A DNA stretch of 64,000 nt from positions 1 through 64,000 of the forward strand of contig CALLLH010000023.1 of the NCBI GenBank assembly GCA_938082505.1, read 5' to 3'. The notes beneath the pieces are model-generated. The model did not search any database. It had not been told where the DNA came from and saw only the letters and a program-made list of their open reading frames with translations. Of this stretch, positions 1-8,015 are shown piece after piece (within the stretch, counting starts at the first letter, position 1; every line of letters begins with the position of its first letter). The position numbers and the translations under genes were made by a program. Origin of the DNA: an uncultured Flavobacteriales bacterium (lineage in GTDB: Bacteria; Bacteroidota; Bacteroidia; Flavobacteriales_D; Sanyastnellaceae).

Positions 1-143
1 GAAAGGATGTAATCCTCGGAAAGAGGCGATGAACCCCCTGATTTTTGGAACACATAGTTGTTGTTTCAGAACACGCCGGTCGTATCTTGTTCTGGCTTGA
101 CAAAAGCACTTTCTCACGCGGTTTCGGCCGTGATATGCTCACA

Positions 144-170
144 AGGGCCCCGCTGCGTCGCGGGGCCTTT
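144..170 (+). terminator. Intrinsic terminator-like hairpin
   Basis: An 8-bp GC-only stem (GGCCCCGC at 146-153 pairing with GCGGGGCC at 160-167) with a 6-base loop is followed by TTT and more T-rich sequence. It lies before the TatA-like gene and would end transcription entering from the left. Bases 1-140 hold no gene I can identify; a reading frame ending in a stop at 30-32 could be the tail of an upstream gene. Confidence 0.6.
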
Positions 171-222
171 GCCTTTCATGCCCGCCCCTTTTCCATCGGT
201 GCGGGGACGCCGGGCAGTCGGC

Positions 223-230
223 TACCTTTG
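223..230 (+). promoter_or_regulatory. Bacteroidota -7 box TACCTTTG
   Basis: TACCTTTG matches the Bacteroidota sigma-factor -7 consensus TAnnTTTG exactly and ends only 7 bases before the start codon at 238, so a transcript from it would have almost no leader. No clear TTG -33 element is seen at the usual distance, so this is a motif match only. Confidence 0.45.
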
Positions 231-237
231 ACGCTCC

Positions 238-621
238 ATGGGCACGACGGAAATCGTCTTCATCCTGCTGATTTACCTGCTCCTCTTCGGGACGAAGGGG
301 CTGCCCTCCATGGCGCAGTCCGCGGGCAAGTTCATGCGGCAGGTCCGCGACGCCCAGCAGGACATCCAGCGCGAGATCCTCAGTGGAACGGACGACCTGC
401 GCAAGGGCGCAGCCGCCTTCCGCGATCCCGTCGGCGCCGCCACCAAGGGCTTCGAGGACGCGATGAAGGCCCCGTCGGGCACCCCCCGCTCTTCCACGGG
501 CACTGCTGCGGGCACCTCCACCGGCACCCCGGCCGACGGCGTGCCGCCCGAGGGCGACGGTGGCGTTGACGGCGATGGGCCGATCGCGGAAGACACTGCT
601 GACGCCAAGCCCGACGCCTGA
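238..621 (+). CDS. TatA/TatB-type twin-arginine translocase protein
   Basis: 127 aa. Residues about 4-20 form one hydrophobic helix, followed by a short FGTKGLP hinge, an amphipathic helix (about 24-45) and a low-complexity Gly/Thr/Ala/Asp-rich tail. This is the TatA/Hcf106 layout: a single-pass inner-membrane protein that builds the pore or receptor for folded twin-arginine substrates. TatA and TatB cannot be separated from sequence alone, and no tatC lies in the window. The stop codon is followed directly by the antiporter ATG, so the two genes are probably co-transcribed. The start is supported by the -7 box just upstream. Confidence 0.85.
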   Translation: MGTTEIVFILLIYLLLFGTKGLPSMAQSAGKFMRQVRDAQQDIQREILSGTDDLRKGAAAFRDPVGAATKGFEDAMKAPSGTPRSSTGTAAGTSTGTPADGVPPEGDGGVDGDGPIAEDTADAKPDA

Positions 622-1605
622 ATGGAGTTCCTCGCCGACATCCCGGCCCTGCTGGCGCTCGTCCTGGGCCTCGTGTTCCTCGTGGGCGGCGGCGAGCTGC
701 TCGTCCGCGGTGCGGCCGCCCTCGCCCTGAAAGCCAACATCCCCCCGCTCATCATCGGCCTGACCGTCGTGAGCATGGGCACCTCCGCCCCGGAACTGTT
801 CGCCTCGGTACAGGCAGCATTGGATGGCCATCCCGGACTGGCGGTAGGCAATGTGTTGGGGTCCAATGTGGCCAACCTCGCCCTCATCCTCGGACTGACC
901 GCCCTCGTGCGGCCCGTCACCGTGGACCGCATGGCCCTCCGACTTGACATCCCGCTCATGCTCGGAGTGAGCCTGCTTTTCGTCGCGGTGGCATCCGATC
1001 TGGAGATGACGCGCAATGAGGGGATCGGCGCCCTGATCGTGATGGGCCTCTTCATCGGAAACCTGCTCTGGCGCGCGCGCCGTCAGCAGGACCAGGACGC
1101 AGACGACGGAGAAGTCCAGGAAGCCGCCCAATGGGCAGAATGGTCTCCACTTGCCCTTGTCGGGGTACTCGCCGTCGGCACGACTGGACTGTATTTCGGT
1201 TCGGAGGCCTTCGTTCACGGCGCGAGCAGGGTGGCCCTTGATTTCGGGGTCAGCGACCACGTCGTCGGCCTGACCATCGTCGCCTTTGGCACCAGTGTGC
1301 CGGAACTCGTCGCCTCTGGCATCGCCGCCCTGCGGGGCCAATCCGACCTGGCCGTGGGCAACGTCGTGGGCAGCAACCTCTTCAACCTGCTCCTCGTCCT
1401 CGGCACCACCGCCACCATCGCACCGCTGCCCATGGGCCCCGAGGTGCTGTCCTGGGACATCTGGTGGGTCCTCGGGACCGCCGCCGCCGTCATCCCCCTC
1501 GCCCTGCTCGGCGGGCTCCGGACACCCCGCCTCGGGCGCTGGCAGGGTGGCCTCTTCGTCCTCGCCTACCTCGTCTACATCGGCACCACGTGGACGGGCC
1601 TCTGA
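622..1605 (+). CDS. CaCA-family calcium/sodium antiporter (YrbG-like)
   Basis: 327 aa inner-membrane exchanger with about ten hydrophobic segments. The two inverted alpha-repeats are clear: GTSAPELFAS followed by AVGNVLGSN in the first half (near residue 50), and GTSVPELVAS followed by AVGNVVGSN in the second (near residue 225). The Glu in each repeat is the conserved ion ligand of the Na+/Ca2+ exchanger superfamily. A charged loop rich in Gln and Asp near residue 155 separates the halves. It starts on the base after the TatA-like stop codon. The exported ion is inferred from the family, not from this sequence. Confidence 0.92.
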   Translation: MEFLADIPALLALVLGLVFLVGGGELLVRGAAALALKANIPPLIIGLTVVSMGTSAPELFASVQAALDGHPGLAVGNVLGSNVANLALILGLTALVRPVTVDRMALRLDIPLMLGVSLLFVAVASDLEMTRNEGIGALIVMGLFIGNLLWRARRQQDQDADDGEVQEAAQWAEWSPLALVGVLAVGTTGLYFGSEAFVHGASRVALDFGVSDHVVGLTIVAFGTSVPELVASGIAALRGQSDLAVGNVVGSNLFNLLLVLGTTATIAPLPMGPEVLSWDIWWVLGTAAAVIPLALLGGLRTPRLGRWQGGLFVLAYLVYIGTTWTGL

Positions 1606-1675
1606 CCGTCCTCTCGGACGGCGCGTGAGCAGTGAAAACAGTCCAGCGTCGAATCAAAGACGACGTGCAGTAGTT

Positions 1676-1697
1676 AAACTTGACAACTGTCAAGTTT
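1676..1697 (+). promoter_or_regulatory. Perfect palindromic operator upstream of TetR gene
   Basis: Two 10-base arms, AAACTTGACA and TGTCAAGTTT, are exact reverse complements separated by AC. The centre lies about 54 bp before the TetR ATG at 1741. Symmetry and length fit a TetR-family dimer site. The site also contains TTGAC, and a GTTTTG box follows at once, so a bound repressor would cover the likely promoter of the whole cassette. Confidence 0.75.
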
Positions 1698-1740
1698 TGA
1701 TGCAGGTTTGAAACACTGGAACCCGACTGCAGATTCCTCC

Positions 1741-2394
1741 ATGACCGTGATTGAAAAAAGACCATCCCAAAAGGGGGCCTTGGCCAGAAACAAGATCCTG
1801 CAGGCCGCTGTCGACCTGTTCGCCTCTCGGGGACATGACGGAGCCAGCATTCGAGACATCGAACAACGAGCCGGCGTCAACCGAGGGCTCATCACTTACC
1901 ATTTCGGAACCAAGGATGACCTCTGGAAGGCGGCCATCGACCACGCGTTTCAGCCCTATTTCGACGAACTGCAATCGATGGCCGGCATGTTGCGCGGCCT
2001 TGATCCGGAAACGCGCCAACGACGGATCATCGGGGGTTTCATCCGCGCCTCCGCTGCACGTCCCTTCATAAATCAGCTGATGATCCAGGAGAATTATGAG
2101 CCGTCGTGGCGGTCAGACTGGATTGTGGAACGCTTCCTGATTCCTGCGGCGCAATTGAACCGGGAACTCGGAGGAGGTGACCCATGGATGATTGCCTTTG
2201 AATCGAACCCGCACATCCGCTACATCCTGCTCGGGGCGTGCGCCATGCCCTTCTCACTCTCGTTGGAAGCTCAGGCACTCTTCGGAGTCGACGTCCATGG
2301 CCAGGAATTCATCGACCGCCACATCGAAACGGTCCTGAAAATGATCCAGGCCGTGCGCATTGAACCCCATTCTTCGCCCAAGAACCATGTATGA
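1741..2394 (+). CDS. TetR-family transcriptional regulator
   Basis: 217 aa from ATG 1741; an in-frame TTG at 1708 would add 11 residues and lies closer to the operator. Residues about 15-65 form the TetR N-terminal helix-turn-helix (ARNKILQAAVDLFASRG, then the recognition region around VNRGLITYHFGTKDDL). The rest is a helical ligand-binding domain that I cannot assign to a known inducer. It overlaps the next gene by 8 bp and leads a cassette with an aromatic hydroxylase and an FAH-type hydrolase, so an aromatic compound is a reasonable inducer (inference). The palindrome at 1676-1697 suggests autoregulation. Confidence 0.93.
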   Translation: MTVIEKRPSQKGALARNKILQAAVDLFASRGHDGASIRDIEQRAGVNRGLITYHFGTKDDLWKAAIDHAFQPYFDELQSMAGMLRGLDPETRQRRIIGGFIRASAARPFINQLMIQENYEPSWRSDWIVERFLIPAAQLNRELGGGDPWMIAFESNPHIRYILLGACAMPFSLSLEAQALFGVDVHGQEFIDRHIETVLKMIQAVRIEPHSSPKNHV

Positions 2395-2869
2395 AGCCTA
2401 TCCCGAGACCATCGAAGGACTGACGCTCGTCCAGGTGCTGCTCACCGTGGTCGCTTTCGAATTCTTCGGTCCGATCAAACGCGATACGGACGCCACCCAC
2501 CTGTTCAATCCCGAGTGGGTGGGACACGCCAGATTCCACCTCGTATGGCAGCTGGGCATGATGTTCTTCGCCGGCGGCGTGACATTGTGGCTCATCTGGT
2601 GGACCGATCCACTCAGGCCGGTGCACCTCTACCTCGCTTCCGCACTGTTGGCCGCAAACCTCTTGGGATTCTGGGCCGCGGTGGCCCTGGTCAAGTGGTA
2701 CAAGGGCATCATCTGGGTACCACTCGTCCACATCAAGATTCTCGGCGTGGATGAAAACGTGTTCGTGTTCAGCGTGCTCAGTCTGATCTTCCTCATTGCG
2801 TTGGCGGTCCTCATGTTCCATGTCGGACCTCAATGTGCCCCCGACATCCTGACGGCGACCCTGCGATGA
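2387..2869 (+). CDS. Small four-helix membrane protein, aromatic cassette
   Basis: 160 aa from ATG 2387, overlapping the TetR gene by 8 bp. Four hydrophobic segments are visible (about 12-28, 57-75, 87-105 and 127-150), so it sits in the inner membrane. The first loop carries DATHLFNPEWVGHARFH, a His/Asn/Arg-rich motif reminiscent of DUF6640-type proteins; that assignment is from memory and tentative. No catalytic motif of a known enzyme is seen. Its position between a regulator and an aromatic hydroxylase suggests substrate uptake, tolerance or a membrane-bound accessory step. Confidence 0.7.
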   Translation: MYEAYPETIEGLTLVQVLLTVVAFEFFGPIKRDTDATHLFNPEWVGHARFHLVWQLGMMFFAGGVTLWLIWWTDPLRPVHLYLASALLAANLLGFWAAVALVKWYKGIIWVPLVHIKILGVDENVFVFSVLSLIFLIALAVLMFHVGPQCAPDILTATLR

Positions 2870-4599
2870 AGCCCAGCCCGGTCAAGACCGACATCCTCAT
2901 TTCAGGCGCGGGTCCCTCGGGGCTGGTCAGCGCACTCCTGCTCGCACGCTTGGGCATTCGAAGCACCATCATCGAGCGGAAGGCCAAGACCGATGAGCAC
3001 CCGAAAGCGCACGAACTCAATGCACGGTCCGTGGAGATATTGCGGGAAATCGGCATTTCCCAAGAGGACCTCAATCGTGAAGCCTCGCCGCTTGAAGACG
3101 GCTCGCGCATCCTCTTCTGTCGCACCATGCAGGAGGAGTTCGGCCGGATTGACTTGCTCGAGGACCCCCGGCGCCGGGCGAAATATGAAGCGCACCTCCG
3201 GGAGACCCTACCCTATTTCAATCTGTCGCAGAGCGAATTCGAAAAGATCCTTGTCGACCGCGCTGCCGCATCGGAATGCGTGGACCTTCGGTTCGGACAC
3301 ACCTGGGACGCCCTCGTCACAAACACCACCGACAGGACGGTCAGCAGGATCGTGGACGGCACGACCGGAGACAGGTATGAGGTCGAATCGCGCTATCTCC
3401 TCGGCTGCGACGGCGCAGGCAGCCCCATCCGGAAAGCACTGGGCATCGACCTGGAAGGCCCGTCGGAGTTGTCCAGTTTCGTGAACGCCTTCTTCAAGTA
3501 CAACCTGCGTGAACACGTCGCCGCTCCTGCAAAGCTGTATTGGATCGCCCACCCTGAATACGCCGGCTCCTTCATCGCGCACCACATCGAGAAACGGTGG
3601 GTCTACGTCGTGCCGTTCTATCGCAAATGGGAGTCGCTGGCGACCTTCACACCGGAATTCTTCAAGGAGCGCATCCAAGGCGCGCTGGGTGTGGAGCTGC
3701 CGGACCTCGAAATCGAATCGATCAGCCCATGGCGCATGACCGCCCAGGTCGCTCGGAAATACACTGATGGCCGGGCATACCTGCTCGGGGACGCCGCGCA
3801 CCGTTTCCCCCCAACAGGTGGCTTGGGCATGAACACGGGAATCGCAGACGCGCACAACCTCGCCTGGAAGATCGCATCCGTATTGCAGGGGAAGGCTGAT
3901 TCCACCCTGCTCGAGACCTATGAAACGGAGCGCCGGCCCATTGCGGTGAAGAATTGTGCGGAGAGCCGAGAGAATTCGGAAAACATCATGGAAGTCTTCT
4001 CGCTGCTCGGGCTCGATCTGGACGGCATGGAGAAACTGGCCCAGGCGAAGTACCGATTGCGCTTCCTGCCTGCGAAACTGCGCGATGCGCTGACCTCCGT
4101 ACCCAAGGGAATGGCCGACCGCAAACTCCGCCGCGTGTTCACCGATGCCGGTCTCAGGGCCAAGGTCGATGCCACCGTATCCCGGCAGATCGGACATTTC
4201 GACCGGCTCGGTCTCGACATCGGCTACACATACGAAGCTGGCGCCATCATCGATGATGGTTCACAAGTGGACATCGCGGACGATGACGTTTCGGATTACA
4301 TACCGTCCACGCGCCCCGGGGCAAGGCTGCCCCATTGCTGGGTCGACACATCCGAAGGCCGAAAGTCCTCACACGACTTTCTGGCCTATGATCGCTTCAC
4401 CCTGTTCGCCGATGCCGGAAGAATCCAGGCTGACGCCGCCATTTCGGAGACTGCCCTGCACCACATCGACACCTCCTCCTGGACCTTCATCCCGAAAGGC
4501 TGGCCGGCTGCACTGCTCGTGCGCCCCGATGGCCATGTAGCCTGGCGCGGCGATGCCTGGGACCCCCGCTATGTGGACGAGGTGGCGCATCACAAATAG
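2866..4599 (+). CDS. FAD-dependent aromatic hydroxylase (PheA/TfdB/MhpA type)
   Basis: 577 aa from ATG 2866, which overlaps the upstream stop by 4 bp (ATGA); an in-frame ATG at 2833 is less likely. Class A flavoprotein monooxygenase features occur in order: GAGPSGLVSALLLARLG Rossmann motif (about 14-30), a DG motif in LLGCDGAGSPIRKALG (near 185), and a GD motif in YLLGDAAHRFPPTGGLGMN (near 310). A C-terminal thioredoxin-like extension of about 150 residues matches the phenol/pentachlorophenol hydroxylase branch. The expected reaction is NAD(P)H- and O2-dependent ring hydroxylation of a phenolic or aryl-acid substrate; the exact substrate cannot be read from sequence. Confidence 0.9.
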   Translation: MKPSPVKTDILISGAGPSGLVSALLLARLGIRSTIIERKAKTDEHPKAHELNARSVEILREIGISQEDLNREASPLEDGSRILFCRTMQEEFGRIDLLEDPRRRAKYEAHLRETLPYFNLSQSEFEKILVDRAAASECVDLRFGHTWDALVTNTTDRTVSRIVDGTTGDRYEVESRYLLGCDGAGSPIRKALGIDLEGPSELSSFVNAFFKYNLREHVAAPAKLYWIAHPEYAGSFIAHHIEKRWVYVVPFYRKWESLATFTPEFFKERIQGALGVELPDLEIESISPWRMTAQVARKYTDGRAYLLGDAAHRFPPTGGLGMNTGIADAHNLAWKIASVLQGKADSTLLETYETERRPIAVKNCAESRENSENIMEVFSLLGLDLDGMEKLAQAKYRLRFLPAKLRDALTSVPKGMADRKLRRVFTDAGLRAKVDATVSRQIGHFDRLGLDIGYTYEAGAIIDDGSQVDIADDDVSDYIPSTRPGARLPHCWVDTSEGRKSSHDFLAYDRFTLFADAGRIQADAAISETALHHIDTSSWTFIPKGWPAALLVRPDGHVAWRGDAWDPRYVDEVAHHK

Positions 4600-4607
4600 A
4601 AAGAACC

Positions 4608-5567
4608 ATGGGAATCAACATCTGCCGATACCGCCACGACAACACCCTTGGTTGGGGAGTCGTTCAGGGAAACACCATCCATCATGTAGGTGGGTATGAC
4701 ACGCTTGAGGCGTTTCTGATGCACGGAAAGGCCGATGCGTTCCATCTCGACACAAGCGGTGCCGGAATCGACATGGGCGCTGTGGAGCTGCTGTCGCCGG
4801 TCACGCCACCCTGCTCCATCGTCTGCCAGGGCCTCAACTATGATGACCACCGCAAGGAATCCGGAGTTTCCACGCGGTCGCGCCCCCCCTTCAACATGAT
4901 GTTCACGAAGGCTTCATCCTCGTTGAACAACCCCCATGGCGACATCGTGCGACCCGAGGGCGTCCAGCTCCTCGACTATGAACTTGAGCTCGGACTCATC
5001 ATCGGGCGCGAGATCAAGGGACCAATCGACTTGACGGAAGAGGCCGCCGCAGACCACATCGCCGGCATCGTCATGACCAACGATGTGTCGGCCCGGGACG
5101 TGCAGATCCCCCAACAGCAGTGGTTCAAGGGAAAGAGTTTCCGGACGTTCTGCCCTGTGGGGCCCTTCATCCATCTCTTCGCCCCCGGCGAATTCGACCG
5201 GCTGAGGGACATCGACATCCGCCTCGAGGTGAACGGAAGGGTGCGCCAGGAGGCCAACACCCGCCAGCTCCTCTTCCAGCCCTCCGAGACCCTCCATGAA
5301 TTGTCCGGCATCATGGACCTGCATCCCGGCGATCTCATCATGACCGGCACCCCCGGCGGGGTGGCCTTGAATGTGCCTCCCGCATCCGTACAGCGCCTCA
5401 TGCGGTTCGTGCTGGGCGAGCGATTGCTCATGAAGATGTTCCTGAAGAATCAGAGGACACAACCGCATTACCTCCAGGACGGCGATGTCATCACCTCCAC
5501 CATGCGCAGCCCGGATGGCACCATCGACCTGGGCATCATGCGGCAACGCGTGGTTGCCGGAACTTGA
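4608..5567 (+). CDS. Fumarylacetoacetate hydrolase (FAH) family protein
   Basis: 319 aa. The C-terminal FAH fold is clear: a metal-site stretch DYELELGLIIG near residue 125, the segment around MTNDVSARDVQ (near 160), the KSFRTFCPVGPFI segment, and the signature DLIMTGTPGGVAL near 245. Members hydrolyse C-C bonds in acylpyruvates or isomerise and decarboxylate ring-cleavage products, using Mg2+ or Mn2+. It follows the hydroxylase by 8 bp, which fits late steps of aromatic catabolism. No extradiol or intradiol dioxygenase is present to link the two, so the pathway must be completed elsewhere or the substrate is not a classic catechol. Confidence 0.9.
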   Translation: MGINICRYRHDNTLGWGVVQGNTIHHVGGYDTLEAFLMHGKADAFHLDTSGAGIDMGAVELLSPVTPPCSIVCQGLNYDDHRKESGVSTRSRPPFNMMFTKASSSLNNPHGDIVRPEGVQLLDYELELGLIIGREIKGPIDLTEEAAADHIAGIVMTNDVSARDVQIPQQQWFKGKSFRTFCPVGPFIHLFAPGEFDRLRDIDIRLEVNGRVRQEANTRQLLFQPSETLHELSGIMDLHPGDLIMTGTPGGVALNVPPASVQRLMRFVLGERLLMKMFLKNQRTQPHYLQDGDVITSTMRSPDGTIDLGIMRQRVVAGT

Positions 5568-5583
5568 AACAACCAAGCAGTCC

Positions 5584-5787
5584 ATGCGCAGCATGAACCA
5601 TCAAACAGGAAACGAGGAACCGGGACGCACCGCAGGCGGGCCTCTCCATGGTGCTCGGGACTTTCGGATGCGTACCCGATACAGGTCTCGGAGACCGTTC
5701 TTTCTCCTGCTGCTTGCTTTCCTTGCGCAGCTTTCGGTGATCGCCCGGTACCGGATCCGACCCATGAGGCATCGTCGCGCGCCATGA
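5584..5787 (+). CDS. Doubtful small ORF between FAH and alkB genes
   Basis: A 67-residue frame spans most of the 216-bp gap and overlaps the alkB start by 4 bp (ATGA). It has a basic N-terminus and one hydrophobic stretch, FFLLLLAFLAQLSVIA. Composition is Arg-rich and I recognise no family. It may be chance in GC-rich DNA; I list it because the overlap and the membrane-like segment are unusual for noise. No terminator or promoter is evident in this gap. Confidence 0.2.
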   Translation: MRSMNHQTGNEEPGRTAGGPLHGARDFRMRTRYRSRRPFFLLLLAFLAQLSVIARYRIRPMRHRRAP

Positions 5788-6347
5788 ACACACCTTTTAC
5801 CGTCCTCTCGTCCGGTGCCGCACGCTGCCGACATTGGCCCGGACTCCTCGAGTCGGAGTCCCTCGACGCCTGGGTGGACCGCATCCCGTGGCAGCAGAAC
5901 CGCATCACCGTCTACGGCAAGACCTACGACGAACCCCGCCTCACTGCGTGGTTCGGACCGGCCTACCAGTACAGCTCCATCGACTGGCCCGCCGCCCAGA
6001 TCCCGGTTGAACTGAAGGCGCTCAATCAACTTATTTCAAGTGAGTTGGAATGTCGGGAATTTGACGCGGTGTTGTGCAACCTGTACCGCGATGGGCAGGA
6101 CGCCATGGGCTGGCACAGGGACAACGAACCCGAAATCGACCCCGCCGTCATCGCCTCCGTCAGCTTCGGGGCGGCCCGCGATTTCAAGGTGCGGCACCGC
6201 GACACCAAGGAGGGCTGGACGGTCTCCCTGGGGCACGGCGACCTGCTCGCGATGGAGCACCTGCAGGCCGATTTCGACCACGCCATTCCGAGGCGGGCGC
6301 GGGTCGATGCCCCGCGATTGAACCTCACCTTACGCCACTTCCGCTGA
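5784..6347 (+). CDS. alkB: AlkB-type 2-oxoglutarate/Fe(II) DNA dealkylase
   Basis: 187 aa, the size of compact AlkB homologues. The iron-binding triad H111, D113 and H166 lies in MGWHRDNEP and FDHAIPR, and the 2-oxoglutarate-binding arginines are R178 and R184 in PRLNLTLRHFR. Y101 in the CNLYRDGQD segment also matches the family. The enzyme oxidatively removes methyl groups such as 1-methyladenine and 3-methylcytosine from DNA or RNA. The sequence resembles the ALKBH2/3-like branch common in Bacteroidota. It is not clearly in an operon with its neighbours. Confidence 0.9.
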   Translation: MNTPFTVLSSGAARCRHWPGLLESESLDAWVDRIPWQQNRITVYGKTYDEPRLTAWFGPAYQYSSIDWPAAQIPVELKALNQLISSELECREFDAVLCNLYRDGQDAMGWHRDNEPEIDPAVIASVSFGAARDFKVRHRDTKEGWTVSLGHGDLLAMEHLQADFDHAIPRRARVDAPRLNLTLRHFR

Positions 6348-6396
6348 GGCCGTTCCAGCAAGCGGTCAGGCCAAAGCCGAACCTTAACTTGCAACC

Positions 6397-7212
6397 ATGT
6401 CCGTCCACGCCTCCGCGAAGCGCATCACGACGCAGGTGCTCCAGGAAATGAAGCACAACGGCGAGAAGATCGCCATGCTCACCGCCTACGATTACTCCAT
6501 GGCCCGCATCGTCGACGGCGCCGGGGTCGACGTCATCCTCGTCGGCGACAGTGCCTCCAACGTGATGGCCGGCCACGAGACCACCTTGCCGATCACGCTG
6601 GATCAGATGATCTACCACGCCGCCGGCGTCATCCGGGCCGCCAAGAAAGCACTGGTCGTGGTCGACCTCCCCTTCGGCACCTACCAGGGCAACTCCAAGG
6701 AGGCGTTGAACAGCGCCATCCGCATCATGAAGGAAAGCGGCGCCCACGCCGTCAAACTCGAAGGTGGCGCCGAGGTCCGCGAGAGCATCGAGCGCATCCT
6801 CACCGCCGGCATCCCCGTCATGGGACACCTGGGCCTGACCCCGCAGAGCATCTACAAGTTCGGCACCTACACCGTCCGCGCGAAGGAGGAGGCGGAGGCG
6901 GAGGAGTTGAAGGCCAATGCGAAACTGCTCGAGGAAATCGGCTGCTTCAGCCTCGTGCTCGAAAAGGTCCCCGCCAAGCTGGCCACCGCCGTGAGCGAGA
7001 GCCTCCACATCCCGACCATCGGCATCGGTGCCGGCGTCGGGTGCGACGGCCAGGTGCTCGTCCTGCCGGACATGCTCGGCATCACCCAGGATTTCTCGCC
7101 ACGCTTCCTGCGCCGCTACCTCGACATGGGCCAGCAGATGCACGACGCCATCGGCCAGTACGTGTCCGACGTGCGGGCAAAGGACTTTCCCAACGAAAAC
7201 GAGCAGTACTGA
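6397..7212 (+). CDS. panB: 3-methyl-2-oxobutanoate hydroxymethyltransferase
   Basis: 271 aa, normal for PanB. It transfers a hydroxymethyl group from 5,10-methylenetetrahydrofolate to alpha-ketoisovalerate to make ketopantoate, the first step of pantothenate and CoA synthesis. Visible signatures are [18 protein letters not shown] (near 28), [15 protein letters not shown] with the Mg2+-binding Asp, the KLEGGAEV segment and [14 protein letters not shown] near 210. A TAACTTGC box at 6385-6392 lies 4 bp before the ATG. The stop overlaps a possible start of the pseudouridine synthase (TGATG). Confidence 0.97.
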   Translation: MSVHASAKRITTQVLQEMKHNGEKIAMLTAYDYSMARIVDGAGVDVILVGDSASNVMAGHETTLPITLDQMIYHAAGVIRAAKKALVVVDLPFGTYQGNSKEALNSAIRIMKESGAHAVKLEGGAEVRESIERILTAGIPVMGHLGLTPQSIYKFGTYTVRAKEEAEAEELKANAKLLEEIGCFSLVLEKVPAKLATAVSESLHIPTIGIGAGVGCDGQVLVLPDMLGITQDFSPRFLRRYLDMGQQMHDAIGQYVSDVRAKDFPNENEQY

Positions 7213-7268
7213 TGGGCCAGGACCACAGTGGTTCACCTTTTACCCACAAACCGAAAGTGCCCATCGTG

Positions 7269-8003
7269 ATGAGCACCCCCGACAACCTGGAGGTGCTCTA
7301 TGAGGACAACCACCTCATTGCGGTCAACAAGCGCTCGAGCGACATCGTCCAGGGCGACATCACGAACGACCGCACGCTGGACAACGTCATCCGCGCCTAC
7401 CTGCGTGTGAAATACAACAAGCCCGGTGAGGCCTGGCTCGGCACCATCCACCGCATCGACCGCCCAGTGAGTGGTGTCATTCTGTACGCCAAGACGTCCA
7501 AGTGCCTGAGCCGCATGATGAAGGCGTTCAAGCACCGCGAAGTCGCGAAGACATACTGGACCGTGGTCAAGGGGGCTCCACCCGAGCAGCAAGGGCACAT
7601 CATCAATTACCTGAGGAAGAACGAGGAGCGCAACAAAAGCTACGCTTACGACACACCGGGAAAGGACCGCAAGGAGTCCGAACTCAAGTACTACCTGCTC
7701 GGCAAGGGCGACCACTACCACTTTGTGGAAGTCCACCCCAAGACAGGCCGCCACCATCAGATTCGGGTGACGATGTCTTCACTCGGATGCCCCATCAAGG
7801 GCGACATCAAATACGGCGCCCGGCGCACCAACGACAACGCCTCCATCCACCTGCACGCACGCCGCATCGAGTTTGTCCATCCGACCCGACGCGAGGTGAT
7901 CCGCATCATCGCTCCTCCGCCGGAGGACAACCTGTGGGACAAGATGCTCGAACTGGATGAAAAGGTCTGTCAAAGCGGCGCCGACCCGCGCCCCGGTCAG
8001 TAA
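7269..8003 (+). CDS. RluA-family 23S rRNA/tRNA pseudouridine synthase
   Basis: 244 aa from ATG 7269; an in-frame ATG at 7212 that overlaps the panB stop would add 19 residues and cannot be excluded. The catalytic motif is HRIDRPVSGVILYAKT, where Asp is the nucleophile that turns uridine into pseudouridine. The substrate-binding EVHPKTGRHHQIRV segment and the KTYWTVVKG strand are also typical. There is no S4 domain, so it is the short RluA/TruC-like class. The target RNA position cannot be told from sequence. Confidence 0.93.
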   Translation: MSTPDNLEVLYEDNHLIAVNKRSSDIVQGDITNDRTLDNVIRAYLRVKYNKPGEAWLGTIHRIDRPVSGVILYAKTSKCLSRMMKAFKHREVAKTYWTVVKGAPPEQQGHIINYLRKNEERNKSYAYDTPGKDRKESELKYYLLGKGDHYHFVEVHPKTGRHHQIRVTMSSLGCPIKGDIKYGARRTNDNASIHLHARRIEFVHPTRREVIRIIAPPPEDNLWDKMLELDEKVCQSGADPRPGQ

Positions 8004-8008
8004 ATTCG
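8001..8008 (+). promoter_or_regulatory. Possible -7 box TAAATTCG before trxB
   Basis: TAAATTCG differs from TAnnTTTG by one base and ends 7 bp before the trxB ATG. It overlaps the stop codon of the upstream gene. No -33 element is seen. The same spacing recurs at several genes in this window. Confidence 0.3.
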
Positions 8009-8015
8009 CCCTCCC

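Noticed and set aside
139-1341. 400-residue open frame on the minus strand opposite tatA and the antiporter
   Set aside because: Composition is low-complexity Gly/Arg/His, no motif, and both plus-strand genes have clear family matches. GC-rich coding DNA leaves the antisense frame open.
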